64,000 bases of DNA, taken from NCBI GenBank assembly GCA_003049465.1, contig PYSS01000033.1, positions 131,903-195,902 on the forward strand. Reading direction: 5' to 3'. Source of the stretch: Magnaporthiopsis rhizophila. Taxonomy: Eukaryota; Ascomycota; Sordariomycetes; Magnaporthales; Magnaporthaceae. Shown here in pieces: positions 22,146-34,250 of this stretch (the first letter of the stretch is position 1; each line of letters begins with the position of its first letter). The position numbers and the translations under genes are program-made. The notes beneath the pieces were generated by a model. The model was not told where the DNA came from. It worked only from the letters and a program-made list of their open reading frames with translations, and made no database searches.

Positions 22146-23579
22146 TTTGACGGCGAGGGGTAAATCGTACAGGGAATGCTGTTGTCGAGAAGGGCGGTGG
22201 GTGTGTTGTAGCCAGCTGTATCTTGCGATGTGGCCTGGAGCGCGGGTTTGTTTTTTAGAAAGGAAAAGTCGATGATGCAGGTTGCAAAGAAAAGGCCCAT
22301 CTGAAGATGGACGGAGAGGTGGTGACATTACATTCAAGCAAGTGGCAGCAACCTCCCCTGGGGTACCTATGGTGGCCCCACACCAGCGCAAACCCACCTA
22401 CGGATCGAGGCTTAGAACACCCCGAGAACTGGACGAACAATTGAGGCCCACCAGCGTGATTGACTGGAGGCTCATTCGACTCAATCGCGCTCCTCCTTTT
22501 CCGATTTCTTTTTCGCAATGCCCTTTTCCTTTTGCATGTTTTCTCTCCCCTCATGCTTCCCAGGTTGTTGCCTACTAATTTGCTTTCCCTTCCTCTGGTG
22601 GCAAGACTATGGTCAATTGCGCCGTGCATTTTTTCCTTCTTTGTTGGAATGTGCCAGGTGTTCTAGGCGGTTGCCTTGTCGCACGACCTGGCGCAGCAGA
22701 CCACGGACTGATGACAATACAATCCATCGGCAAGGTGGTTGGTGGTACAGCCTGCGAGCAGTGCGAGTGGTAAATTTAGCACTCCTAGCTACAGTCATGG
22801 TGGGCTGTGCTGAGTGTGACAGCCTGGAGGTGATGGGCGCTGCCTAGAACAGCGGCGGTATTTGCGTGATGGCGAATCCCATGTGGTAGGTACTTGCACC
22901 GTCGCCAGTATCAGCGTCGGATCGGTGGCCGCCGCGGCTCTCCTGGTTAGTCGAGTTCTTCAAGGAACCAACTCGCAGCAGCCTCCACGCCATTAGATCT
23001 ACCTTTTGTTTTCGCTTGATGGTTTCCCGCCACGTCGAGGTGAAGTTGAGATTCGATGGTCCAGGCCGCCAAGTGGGTAGGTGATCAGACGGGACTTGCG
23101 GAAACGGCCATGGCTGGCGCAAAGTTTCGACGAGATTGAGGAGAAATAGAAGTGTCAATTTGCGACTTACTGCCTCCTTTCCCTAGCCTTCCCCCCTTGG
23201 AGCGGTGGGATGTAGACGCCGCCAGAGCCCGGCGCAACCAATGTGTGGCAATATCCACGCTTGGTTCATCACCACGACCTGCAATCGTGGCACAAGCGCC
23301 GTCGTTGCTTAGCGTCTTGGTTGGCGTCACAAAATTGGTTGGGCTCTTGGGAGCCGATCCATGCCTCAAAGGTCACGTGCATCGAATTCCGACATGGGGC
23401 TGTCCTTCCTCGACAAACGAGCAAGCACCGCGATTTCTTCGTCACAGCCAAACGACGCCATACTTGCTACTCCCCGGTGCGGGAACCACCGGATACTGCA
23501 CAATGCGGCCAGGGCATCTGTGCAAATCCCGTCCTCAATCGCAACGCAGCGCCCATCTCGAAACCGAACCACCCCAGCC
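22146..23579. other. Divergent intergenic region (rab11 / chromodomain gene)
   Basis: Holds both promoters. CT-rich sequence lies at 22480-22600. The frame of the chromodomain gene is open from 23361, so part may be coding if an earlier ATG is used. No other gene supported. Confidence 0.5.
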
Positions 23580-26500
23580 ATGGCGGCGCGGCAGGGTGCT
23601 CTGCCTTCGACCAGCGCGTCAGCACCAGACAAGGCGCGTACGGCCACGCCCGAGGCCCCAGGTGGCCCACTCGAGCCAGTGGTGTTGGCTCCAAAAGCAG
23701 CGTCTGCAGACCCCGCGATCGTGCCGCCAGAAGAGCAGGACTACGATGACCAAGTCTCGGTTGCCTCATCTGAGGACCAGGAGTACGGGCCGGACCACAT
23801 GTACGAGGTCGAGGCGCTTCATGCAGAGAAGGTTATACGTGACGGAACCAAGAAGTATCTGATTGAGTGGGCAAATTATGCCTTCAAAGACTGGTCCTGG
23901 GAGCCGGCCGAGGAAATTAGCGACGTTCTGAAGGAGGAATGGGAGCGGACCAAGCATGAGATTGCGGCCGGGCTGAAGCCACCACAGCACGAAGTAATCT
24001 CCCAATGGAGGCAAGCAAAGGCCGCCGAGATTGAACGAAGGGAAAACAAAAATGCGAGGCGGGTGCGCCTGGGCCTGGATCCAATTTCATACCCTGACCT
24101 CCCCGAGTCTGAGAGCGAGATATCTGATGAGAGTGACGTCGGGTCTCCGGCGGCCGAGGCTCCCAGCCACTCCAGATCGGACTCGGCTGACGATGCAAAC
24201 CCGCACGCTCTGGGCAAGCAGAAGGAGAATCGGCCGCACCAATCTAGGCGTCCCGCCGCGCTACGTGGCCAACGGCGCACTTCCACGGGGATCCTCGGGG
24301 CCAAACCAAAGGCCGCTGCTCCCAAACGCACAGCCAGCTCCTCCTCCATGGACTCGGCAGTCCAGGGCAAGGCAACCGTCGACGCAGGAGTCAAGTCAGC
24401 CACGGGCTACCAAGGGACTGCGAGGCCTCTCGGATCCGGGACCGGCGCGCTCTCCAAGCCACTCGCAGGCCAACGATCTGCAGCGGCTGCCAAGAATACA
24501 GCCAGCCGGACAGCCCGCAAAAGCGCACCGATAATACGCAATGTCTTCATCGATGGCAAGAAACGGAAGCCGCGCCGTAAGAGTTCGAGCGAAATCCCAG
24601 TAAATCCCCTGTTGGAACAGTCAGATCCCAGCGCCAGCGGCGGAAAGTTTTGGAACCTCTCCACCAAGAGGAAAGTGCAACTAAGGGGACGAGACCTGGA
24701 GAATGCCAGTCCCGGCTTGTCGCTGCAAGATGTCGTTTTTGCGTCGCACGTGGACCCTGCCGCCCTTCGGGCCAGCGCGTTGGCCGAGGCGCTGACTTTG
24801 GGGAACAGGGGTGCGGCCGCCGCTGAGGGGTACGCGCCCGAGCCTGACGTGCCCGAGCCTGACGTGCCCGAGCCTGACGTGCCCGAGGAGGCTGCAGCAG
24901 GAAGCAGCACAAGTGGCACCATAGAGAAGTGGCAGGCAGAGGAGGCTGCAGCAGGAAAGAGCACTAGTGGCACCGCGGAGAAGCGGCAGGCAGAGGAGGC
25001 TGCAGCTCCAGGCGCAACACGCACCAAGAAGCGCAAGTCGGTGCACTTTGCCGATTGCGAGAGCCCCAAGGCCATCTCAAGCACCGCCATGGAGCTCGAT
25101 GACCCCATCGCTCCCAGTGGTGACGAAAACCCTACCGCCGATAACGACGGCGACACTATTCCTATGGACCTCGACAGCCCTGTGGTCGCCGAACGGGCGG
25201 CGCGATTCTCAACGCAAGACGTCACGAAAAAGACCGTGTTCGGGGTCGCATCCGGCACCAGCCTGGAGGTTTGTTTCAGGGGCATTCCAAACGAGAGACC
25301 CTGGCTTCCGGACTTCCTGGCAGAGGAGTCTGTGCACTTCAGTCACACGTGCCTCGCCGACACCTTTCTTGCTCGCCAAACCATGCGCTGGCATGGAGAG
25401 CCTTTTTGGCATGGTAATTTGACCAGCCCCGCGGAGCACGGTGAGGAGGCGCTGTCCAATGTCGCCGAGCAGCTCAAGGCCCGCGCGTCTGGGATCGTCT
25501 TCGCCAGGCCGGGCTACAACATCTTGGCGTACCCGTCCAGAATGGACGACTGGGCGTTCCCGGAGCTCGAGGCCGAGGAGGGCTTGGCCCCGAGCGGAGA
25601 AGACAGCCCGCTCAAGTACCACGTCTTCATCTCACACGTCGATATCTCCGCGTTCCTGAACTGGGACCCGCAGCCGCTGCCTAGCGGGCTCTCCGACCGC
25701 CAGCAGATCATGGATACTGTCTTCGGGATGGACGAGTCACTTTACAGCAGCCTCGTGGCGCCCAAGTCGGAGGACGTTGAGGCCCACAAACATCTCTTTT
25801 ATCTGCTCTTCCCACCTTCCAAGGCACCTTACTGCTTCCAGCTGATGCTCTGGCTTCGCGAGTGCAATCCCGATGCCGAGATATTCGTGCCCATGCAGGA
25901 TGGAAGCTGGAATGCTTTCCTCGAGCTGGCCAGTAGGGAGCAAGACTCGGCGGTGCTCATCGTTCACGAATCGGCCATGTCATTGCTGAGGCAGGTCCCC
26001 TCGCTAGTCGGATTCCTGAGCAACGGCCGCAATCACCTCGTATGGCTCTGGCCGGACAAGGGCCGCACATCACCGGCCCTGATGCCGTCGATTCCAGAAC
26101 TGGCCGGCGACGAGCCAAGAGGACCCTTCGATATCCAGCCGATCCGCCTGTTCCCACACAATCACGTCTTTCTGTTGACGCCGAGCTTTTACATCGCGGA
26201 GCCGGTCCAGGCCCTTGACCTCGTGTTGTCGCTGCCGCCGAGCAACCACAGCGGCAGTGGGGCCCGAAAACTTCTCATGGTGCCCCAGGACATTGTCCGG
26301 TTTCTGGATCATGTCGCAGCTGAGCACTATCAGGACCGCGACACTCCGGCTCGGTACGAACTAGCACTGGCGATGCTGGATATGATCGGCCCTCGCCCGG
26401 CAGTCATACCTGACCAGTCTTATGCGACTCCTCTCCTCTTCGTCGACGAGGAGATTGATGCCCGCGACGAGCAGAGTCTTGTCAACTGGTTTGCCGCCTG

Positions 26501-27773
26501 GTCGATTGCGCACGCGGACCAGTATCGCAGATTCCACGTGGTCGGTACAAGTTCCAGCTCACCCCCGGCCCGGTGCTGGATGAGGATGCCACTGTACCAT
26601 CCGGACACCACAAGCGATCCCGATGCTCTCCGGAGGGCACAGCAGGAGGAAGCACGGAGGGGCGTGCGGGCGGCGCCACAGTCACCACCACAGTCAGGTC
26701 GTCTTGTTCGTGCGGCATCTCCCGCAGCCGGGTCGCGTCTCAGACCCGACAAATTCCAAAGCCGAATTCTCGAGTACGATGACTTTGAGTCGCTGAGCCA
26801 ATACCTCATGGGGATATCAAGAATAAGACGCCCAGGCCCTTGGAGGGTCTATGGATATCCAGTATTCTATGTCGATGAGCTGTACGGGGATGGACATCGG
26901 CTGAAATCCGGATCTTTCGAGGCCTGTTTCAGCTACACGTGGTCGTTCAGCAACACGTACAAGCTTTACGCTTCGTTTTTCTACACGGTCGACGACACCT
27001 GGGATCCGGACGGGCCATCTAGAGGCCTGTATGCACCGCGTCAGCCCTGGGTCGCTGTCCTCCGTTCAAAGCGCCGAGAACATACGGAGCTGGTCATCAT
27101 CGATCCTGCAGCCCGCCATCGACTTAAGGGGATCGCGCGGCCTGCGTTGACCGACCTGACAACTGCACAGCGAAAGCTTGTGGAGTTCGTATCCGAGAGA
27201 TCGGGAGAAAAGTCAAACAAGGACTTCGACTACCGTGCTCAGAGGCTTGATGGAGTGTGGGTAGGCGATATCTCGCATATTGAAGGTTCCGCCTTCGACA
27301 TGTGCCTCCGCTTCCTCGAGCTCACGATCGACGACTGGGATAATGTCCCCCTCTCTAACAAGAAGCTGCTGGAACGAGGGTTCAAGCCTGTCGAGGGCCC
27401 GGGGCTCGAGACCCCACCGGACTCGATGCTTCCGGATCCGGCCGAGGAAGACGAGGACAGCTTTTCCATAGTATTCCACCCGCCAACAGCCCACAAGCCG
27501 CCGCGGGGCGCTTCTCTGTGCAGGAATGACATGGTTGAAGCCGCGCTAGATAAGACCCGGAGGTACGGCAGGAGCGCCGGCGGGACCAAGTTCGTCAAGT
27601 ACAAGTACAGGCCGACGGAAGAGTGGTACGCCGACCAGCAGGCCGAGGGCCGGGACTTTACGCATGTCAATGTTGTTACTAGTTTGGACGCCATCTCGAG
27701 GCTGTCGCGCCCCGGCCGGAAGTTGAGCGAGTCCCAACGAGGGGACGACTCGAGGCCCAGTAGTCGTGGGTGA
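23580..27773 (+). CDS. Large chromodomain protein
   Basis: An intronless frame. From ATG 23580 (context CAGCCATGGCG) it encodes about 1397 residues; in-frame ATGs at 23361 and 23394 would add up to 73 low-complexity residues. A chromodomain (PF00385) lies at about residues 75-130: MYEVEALHAEKVI, KKYLIEWANYAFKDWSWEP, with the Y/W/W positions that form the methyl-lysine cage present. A long basic, disordered region follows, with three EPDVP repeats (24838-24885) and two AEEAAAG-type repeats. The C-terminal 850 residues look folded (for example GEPFWHGNLTSP, HVFISHVDISAFL, FYLLFPPSKAPYCFQLMLWL, HNHVFLLTPSFYI) but I recognise no family. A role as a reader of histone methylation is inferred from the chromodomain only. 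The whole 4.2 kb being open argues for real coding. Confidence 0.88.
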   Translation: MAARQGALPSTSASAPDKARTATPEAPGGPLEPVVLAPKAASADPAIVPPEEQDYDDQVSVASSEDQEYGPDHMYEVEALHAEKVIRDGTKKYLIEWANYAFKDWSWEPAEEISDVLKEEWERTKHEIAAGLKPPQHEVISQWRQAKAAEIERRENKNARRVRLGLDPISYPDLPESESEISDESDVGSPAAEAPSHSRSDSADDANPHALGKQKENRPHQSRRPAALRGQRRTSTGILGAKPKAAAPKRTASSSSMDSAVQGKATVDAGVKSATGYQGTARPLGSGTGALSKPLAGQRSAAAAKNTASRTARKSAPIIRNVFIDGKKRKPRRKSSSEIPVNPLLEQSDPSASGGKFWNLSTKRKVQLRGRDLENASPGLSLQDVVFASHVDPAALRASALAEALTLGNRGAAAAEGYAPEPDVPEPDVPEPDVPEEAAAGSSTSGTIEKWQAEEAAAGKSTSGTAEKRQAEEAAAPGATRTKKRKSVHFADCESPKAISSTAMELDDPIAPSGDENPTADNDGDTIPMDLDSPVVAERAARFSTQDVTKKTVFGVASGTSLEVCFRGIPNERPWLPDFLAEESVHFSHTCLADTFLARQTMRWHGEPFWHGNLTSPAEHGEEALSNVAEQLKARASGIVFARPGYNILAYPSRMDDWAFPELEAEEGLAPSGEDSPLKYHVFISHVDISAFLNWDPQPLPSGLSDRQQIMDTVFGMDESLYSSLVAPKSEDVEAHKHLFYLLFPPSKAPYCFQLMLWLRECNPDAEIFVPMQDGSWNAFLELASREQDSAVLIVHESAMSLLRQVPSLVGFLSNGRNHLVWLWPDKGRTSPALMPSIPELAGDEPRGPFDIQPIRLFPHNHVFLLTPSFYIAEPVQALDLVLSLPPSNHSGSGARKLLMVPQDIVRFLDHVAAEHYQDRDTPARYELALAMLDMIGPRPAVIPDQSYATPLLFVDEEIDARDEQSLVNWFAAWSIAHADQYRRFHVVGTSSSSPPARCWMRMPLYHPDTTSDPDALRRAQQEEARRGVRAAPQSPPQSGRLVRAASPAAGSRLRPDKFQSRILEYDDFESLSQYLMGISRIRRPGPWRVYGYPVFYVDELYGDGHRLKSGSFEACFSYTWSFSNTYKLYASFFYTVDDTWDPDGPSRGLYAPRQPWVAVLRSKRREHTELVIIDPAARHRLKGIARPALTDLTTAQRKLVEFVSERSGEKSNKDFDYRAQRLDGVWVGDISHIEGSAFDMCLRFLELTIDDWDNVPLSNKKLLERGFKPVEGPGLETPPDSMLPDPAEEDEDSFSIVFHPPTAHKPPRGASLCRNDMVEAALDKTRRYGRSAGGTKFVKYKYRPTEEWYADQQAEGRDFTHVNVVTSLDAISRLSRPGRKLSESQRGDDSRPSSRG

Positions 27774-28896
27774 CGAGTCTCGGCTGGGCCTTGGAGCAGC
27801 ATATCTCGACGGTTGAGACGGCTGTCGGAACTACCTATGAGGCCAGTAACGCCAGCGCGTACGAGTGCAAGTCGGACTGGGAAATCCAGAGACATATCAC
27901 GAGCGATTGTGTCTTTATTTGTAACCGTATCTGAAGCGCAGCATCATGGTTAGAACTCGGTGTAAAAGGCTTATACTCTGCATTTGTATATGAACGCACT
28001 CTTGCAAACATATTCCTCGTTGCGGTTTTCTTCTTTCTCTCGTCAAAGGAAGCGCTAAGAAAGCACCGAACATCTCAAAGATCAAGCCGTCATTACGGCA
28101 GCGGGACGTCCGTCAAAAGTTTTTCACCAGAACTATCGAATCGTCATGGACGGAACCTTGGAGTAGAGGCGTCTGCCCGGCGCGCACGACAGGCAAAACA
28201 CTAAAGCCACGGCGGGCGCCACGACGCCAGCAGGGGCAGCGCCAAGGTAAACAAAGGATCCAGTGTTACGCTAAGATAGGGCTCGATGACGATCCGTGCA
28301 ATGCCCTATGGGGGACGGAGTGGACTTCAGGAATATTTGGGCCTCTGAATATGGTAAGGAGTCGGTGCTCTATAAAGGATCCAGCCTTGTCTTGAAAGGG
28401 CTAGCATGCATCAAAAGGTGTTGGTGAAGCGCTGATTACACACGCCAACGAATGGAAAAGGTTTTACACATGGCCATGCTCATCATTTGCACCCTCTGTT
28501 TCCAGCCACAATAATCACGAGAAACGACATCAGAGTGTCTCAAGGCAAGGTACGCTCGCTACCTATGTATAGGTGTTGATGTATGTGCACGACGAAACGA
28601 AAAAAGAAAACCGGCCTCGCCCAGTAAGTGTAGGTCTAAGAGTGCATGCAGCAAAGTAGGTGGCTAAGCCAAATGTAGGTGTAACGAAACACCCTTCGAT
28701 AACGCTCTTTCTTCTCTGCGCAGGCGCTTCGCTCTTCAGCTAGTCGGGGCAACAAAAAGAAAAAAAAAAAAATGAAGGTGAAATGTATCATTAACACCCA
28801 CCCTTTTAATTCTCTCCAAAGAGCCTTTTATCATACCTAGCCCTCGTCATATTCCCACCGCCGTCGTGGGATTTGAAGAAGCATAGACGCTCAAAA
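27774..28896. other. Intergenic region
   Basis: 3' ends of two convergent genes. Includes an A-rich tract near 28757-28773. No tRNA-like fold or conserved frame noticed. Confidence 0.5.
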
Positions 28897-31800
28897 TCAG
28901 CGAAGAGACGCGGCGATGGCGGCCGTCGTGGTGGTCGGCTGGACGGCCGAGGCCGTCTTGGCCGGGGCGGGCGCCTCTTCGGCCTTGGGGTCCTGCGTCT
29001 GCGGCGGCGGCGTCGGCGGACGGGGCGGGATCGGGATGTGCTTCCTCCCGTTGCCCTTGTAGTGGAGGACGACGTCGTTACCGCCCCTCCAGATGTGGGC
29101 GCGGAGGGTTGCTAGGCTCATGGAGTTGGGGAGGAGCTGGATGTATGGGAAGGGTAGTTGGTTAGTTTAGTATTTGGTTAGGGTGGAAGAGGAAGGATGG
29201 GACAGAAGGGTGAGTAAACGTACCTGGTCCTGACAATAAAGCTCAAGATACTCCTCCGGCTTGAGCGCATCCGGATCCGGGTTGTCCGGGTCCTCGGGCG
29301 GATCGATGCGCTCGGCGACGTAGGCGAGGATCTTGCGGACGCGGAGCATGCGGTTCGCATTGAGGCGGTTGTTGCCGTCGGTGGTGGCAATGTGCGGGAG
29401 CGTGTCCTGCCAAGGATGCAGCACAAACGACACCTTGACAGGCTCCTTGGGCGGCACCGAGTTGAGCAGCAGGACCTCGCCGAGCCACATGGGCGCCTGC
29501 TGCTCGATGGCGTCTGCGTCCTGCCCCACCGTCTCGACGGTGCCCCGGTATAGCTCGGCGCTGCCGCCCTGCATCTCCTCCTGGATGATGACCTTTGTGG
29601 CCGGGGGGAGCTTGAGGACGGGCGTCTCGCCGGGGAGGCTGGGGACCACGCGCGTCTCGACCAGCTTGTCGGGCGCCTCGGCCAGCGCCTTTTCGTACTC
29701 GTTGCGGATCTTTTGCACGACGCCGTAAAAGCTGTCGTCCACCACCTCCTTCTCGTGGCTCGACGACGACTCGGACTGCTGCTCCTCGGCCTTCTCGTCC
29801 ACCACCGCCGGCTTCTCGGGCGCCGTCGACGACGCCGACCGGCTCAGCTTCTTGGACCCGAACGACATGCCCATGCGGAACTTTTTGCCGAACGGCGTGC
29901 CGGGCGACTTGCCGTTGTTGTCCTTGTCCTTGTCCTTGACGTTTTCTAGGCCGGGCGTCTTTGGCTCGGCCAAGGGCGTCGCCGGTGTTGGAGGCTCGGC
30001 CGGGGTTGCCGGCGGCTTGGCCGACTCGACCGAGGCGATGGCGTTGGAGAAGTAGTCGTCCCTCTCGACCGAAGGGCGGCTGAGCTGGGACGACCGCTTC
30101 TCGACCGGGGTCGCCGTCGGCAAAGAGTCGCCCAGGGACGAACGAGCCTGCTGAGGTGCAGGAGTGGCGAGCCCGATCGTCAGCCCAGGAGTGGCTCCGC
30201 TTCCGTTCGGTCGGGGCGTCGCAACTGGGGTGACGCCGTCGTCCGAGCCCAGGAGAGCAGAAGGAGGGCCGGGAAGATCTATAGATGTGGGCGGGTTCGC
30301 CTTGGCCGCCTCTATCCTCTTCTCAACGGCCTCGTTGAGGGTCGCCCTGTGCGCCTCGTCACGCCTGATCTCCTCGTCGATCAAGTTGGCAAACAAGTAG
30401 CGCAAAATCCACTTGCCCAGGTTTATCCTCTGGTCTTCCCTGAACTCGACGGGCTCCTCCGTCACCAGCTCGTCGGCATACATCTCGGCGTCGAAACAGT
30501 TGAAGGGCTCGAGAACCACGGTGAGGTTCCCCGAGCTCGTGTCGATGGAGCACCAAGGGGCGACGGCCTCGACGGTGTTGACCTCGGGCTCGACATCCTC
30601 CAGGTGTTTCTTGCCAAAGCGCTGGATTGGTTGGCATTTGATAAGATCCCACAACAAGACGTCGCCAGCCGTGTCCAGGGTGAGCACTCTCCGGCGGTCA
30701 TTTAGCAGGCGGTGCTTGACCAGGCCGAACTGGCCCTCGATCGTCTCCTCGGGGAGACGCTGGATCGGCTCCGCAACCGTCACGGCTGGCTCCATCAGAA
30801 TCTCGGAGCCCTTCCTGTGGAGGCTTGCTCCTGATGTGCCATTCGCGTCTGAGGGGTTGAAGGATAAGCTGGGGAAGACGGCTGTGTTGGATATCCTCAG
30901 AATGGCACTAGAAGGGATCTCATTCTTGGCCGAGCCACCAGCGGCAGCTGGGCTCGTGGCGGCGGCGGCGGCGGCTGGAGCTGGAGCAGAGGTTGTGGGA
31001 GAGCACACCGTGGATACGACGGACGGCCTCCGCTGCCTGTGGTACTGGGTGCGGTAGGGCTCGGGTAGGGCGACGTCAGGACCCGTGTCGACGTCGGACC
31101 ATCTGTTGATGGACGAGCTCGCGGTGGCGGTCCAGACGTGGCGGCCACAGGCAACAACCTTACCCACGGCAGCGGTCTCTTGGGCGAGGGCGAGCGATAG
31201 GCCGTCGTCGTACTCGCCGTTGGTGCCACGGACGTCAGTCTTGACGACCATGCCGGAGCGGTCGCTGCTGTAAAAGACCTCGAGGTTGGGATCGTCCGAG
31301 TACAAGGACCAGACGCTGTCGTTGTGCATGGTCAGGGTGTGCATGCAGCGGCCGGCCGTGACGCTCCAGACCTTGACCGTCTGGTCCGAGCTGGCCGTCA
31401 TGACGGTGTCGCCGGCGTCGTTGACAAGGATGTCGCGGATCATGCTGGTGTGGCCGACGAACTTGGTGATGCGCTGGCCGGTGCGGGGGTCCCACAGCCG
31501 CACCGTCGACTCGGGGCCGCCGTTGGCGATAATGCTGTGGTTGACGCTCAGGGCGTAGACGGAGCCCTTCTCCACCACCTCGTCACCGCTAGTGTCGATC
31601 TCGAGCGTCTTGCCGGCGCCGCTCAGATCCCACAGGAAGACCCTGCGATCCAGGCCGCCGGACGCGACCCAGGTGCTCTGCTGGCTCGGCATGGCGACAC
31701 GCTTGACGTAGTCGGCATGCTGGCCGATGGTCGCAGGTTCCTCGCGGGGGTCGGCGTGTGGGCGCCAGACCTTGACCGTGAGGTCCGACGAGCCCGACAC

Positions 31801-32383
31801 CAAAGCATTGTAGTTCTGGGCGAGCACGACGTCGTTGATCCAGTGTGTGTGGGCCTGCGTCTGGCCGCGGAACTTGGTCGTCGGCTTGGCGGCGGCGGGC
31901 GGGCTCGAGTCGAGGGCCGAGGATGAGGGTGTGGTTGCGGCGGCGGCGGTATTTGTCAGGTCAAGGTCCAGATCCCATGCGCAGACGACGCCATCGCGAC
32001 CGCCCGAGTATCTATGCAGCCGGCGCGCAGGAGGAGCGAGGGTCAGAGGAGGAGGTCGGGCCGGCAGCAGGAGCGCAAGGAGGAGTGGCTCGGCTCTCGG
32101 ACGTACAGGATGGCATTTTCGCGGTCGACGGCCAGGCCATTGACGCCCAGGCGGTGGCCGCCGGACTGGGAACCGGCTAGCTCGAGAACTGTTTAGGGTG
32201 TTAGCGGTGAGGGTCTGGTGGCAGAGCGGCCGAGGCAGCTCCCTACGCGGCGCAAAGGGCGCAGATAATTGGGGAAGGGAGAATAAAACAAATCACAAAA
32301 GGAGCAAAAGGCAAGGAAACCCCAAGGGAGACCAGAATGCACGAACCATAACTTATCCTGTGGCGACGCGCCCTCTTAGACAT
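28897..32383 (-). CDS. WDR48/Duf1-like WD40 protein with DUF3337 C-terminus
   Basis: Four exons, complement of 32347-32383, 32107-32188, 29224-32011 and 28897-29136, give about 1048 residues. The tiny first exon [12 protein letters not shown] joins [21 protein letters not shown], the usual start of fungal WDR48-like proteins; two further splices rebuild [17 protein letters not shown] and [16 protein letters not shown]. About six or seven WD40 repeats fill residues 20-330 (for example [17 protein letters not shown] and [16 protein letters not shown]). A Ser/Thr/Pro-rich middle follows, then the DUF3337 region (PF11816), ending [18 protein letters not shown] and a Pro/Ala-rich tail. Human WDR48/UAF1 and yeast Duf1 activate deubiquitinases of the USP1/Ubp9 group; the same job is inferred here. 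Donor 1 (GTTCGT) is weak but the join is convincing. Confidence 0.9.
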
Positions 32384-34250
32384 TGCGGACTCGGGATGGG
32401 AAAAAGATGGTGGTTCATGCACGGGCCGGCCGGCGAGGCTTCGTTGCTGAGGCGCGTACAAGCCTGGTGCAGCGCTGGTCGAGACGATTCCTGGCTTTGA
32501 TGCGACTCTGAAAAGGGGCCGCCCGCCTCGGAAGGTTTTTGCGGGAATCAAAACAAAACCAAAACAAAAAAAAAAATAAGGGACTCGAAGCCGCTGGGTA
32601 ATGCTCCAGATCTAACAGTGAAGTTAATTTTCCCCGTCTTTCTATCTTCACTCGGCGTTGTGTTTTCCAGCCTCGGGAAGAAAGCGAAGCGAGGATGGAT
32701 GTGATGCTGCGGGGGCCGTCGGTCCTTCTAAGCCGAGTGAGCCAACAGCCCAAACTGGAGATAGGGCACCCAAGGCCACGCGAAGACGGGAAGGTATTTG
32801 AGGTAGTGACTGATGAGACAGACCTGATTGATATGCCTCAACCTACATCTGGCCTTCCCCGGCCTGCCTCGTCGTCCCCGCCAGGGCGCACCATGAGGCC
32901 GTGGGAAGGATCTTTGGATTGATCATTATTGGACCTATGCAGCACGACTCGACCCTGGGCTGCCACATGAGCACTAGCGCTGGGGTTCCACGTTCATTTT
33001 TAACCGGGTTTCCCCGCTTGAGTGATGGAGGTACCTGACCTGATCTCCATATTTCACTCACTCACATCATCCCATTCTGGCGTAGGGGTTTGGCTAGGAC
33101 CACGAATAGCCTGTTTTGTCTGACATTCTGAAAGAAAAAGACACCGCTGGCTTGTAGCATTTCGGGGGCGTGTATGTGCGTGTCTGTTTTTTTTTTTTTT
33201 TGGTTTTTTTTTTTGGTTTTTTTTAATGATGCTGCAGAGTTACACGCACAGCTGACAGCCCAGCAGCCAGGGTTCCGCCCCATTGGAACCTGCAGGTCAC
33301 TCCGCATTTAGGTAGATCGTCGTCCATGATGCTAAGAATTTATGCTGTCCATTATATTTTAAACCTTTGTTCACTTTGAAAAACGTTACGCATCTATATG
33401 AATTTAAGAACAATGCTCCTGCCACCCCACCTTCTGCTTGAAGATGAAAGTTTATCTAGGCGAATGGAAGTAACGGTGAAAAGCACCCTGGCTATACCGG
33501 GGTTGGCTACTGTTGGTGCTGTTGGTATTGTTGTTGCCGCCGTTGTTGCTCCCATTGGTGTTGTTGCCGCTGCTGTCATTGTTTTCGTTATTGATGTTGT
33601 CATTGTTACCATCGGTGTTGGTGGTCGTCTCGATTGTATTATTGTTCTCAGAGCCGCTCGCGAGATAAAGGACCAGATTCGGGTCCAATGCAGGGAGATC
33701 GTCCGTGTCCGCATTGACGGTCTCGTTGATGATGGTGGCGGACGCCTTGTGATACGCCATCACCGCTCGGTTGTGTGTCGCCACGCAGGGCGGGGTCGAT
33801 CATAGCATTCGCAGCAAACATGACCTGGCAATCAAAGAATTTTAAATGATCCCTATGACGTATCGTCATAACGGAAAGGTGCAAAGCAAACGGGCGGCGG
33901 GCGGGTAATAAATTTATAAATTGATCGTAAGAGTAGGTACATAATAGTGCGAGCGTTTGTTTGGAAAAGTGGGGCCCCATTCCTAATTTGACGGCGCCTG
34001 GAGCTAAGATCTCCGAAAGGACGGGGACCAAGTTTCATTAGTGAGCGCAACGCCCGAAATCGCGTTTTTGGTCGCTAGAAGACGACGGGAGCTCTCTAGA
34101 GAGCCGGGCAGACAGCAAGCCTATCCAGACGACGCGCACGCGCGGGCTGATATTTGCTTCAATTACTGCCATCAGCATCTGCGAACGGCGGTCATCTGAA
34201 CTCAAACGGCCGCTGCGCCGCGTCGCGACCCTCTGCCCTGGTGCCGACCC
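32384..34250. other. Divergent intergenic region
   Basis: Promoters of the WD40 gene (-) and SR-rich gene (+). Contains an interrupted T tract at 33187-33225 and the low-confidence Asn-rich frame at 33452-33784. A GC-rich leader precedes 34251. Confidence 0.5.
33452..33784 (-). CDS. Possible small Asn-rich protein (doubtful)
   Basis: An open frame of 110 codons. The first 45 residues look ordinary (NRAVMAYHKASATIINETV); the rest is an Asn/Thr/Ser run made by an AAC/AAT triplet repeat. No family recognised, no intron needed, no promoter evidence. It may be an untranslated microsatellite or part of a decayed gene. Confidence 0.2.
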   Translation of the reverse strand: MATHNRAVMAYHKASATIINETVNADTDDLPALDPNLVLYLASGSENNNTIETTTNTDGNNDNINNENNDSSGNNTNGSNNGGNNNTNSTNSSQPRYSQGAFHRYFHSPR

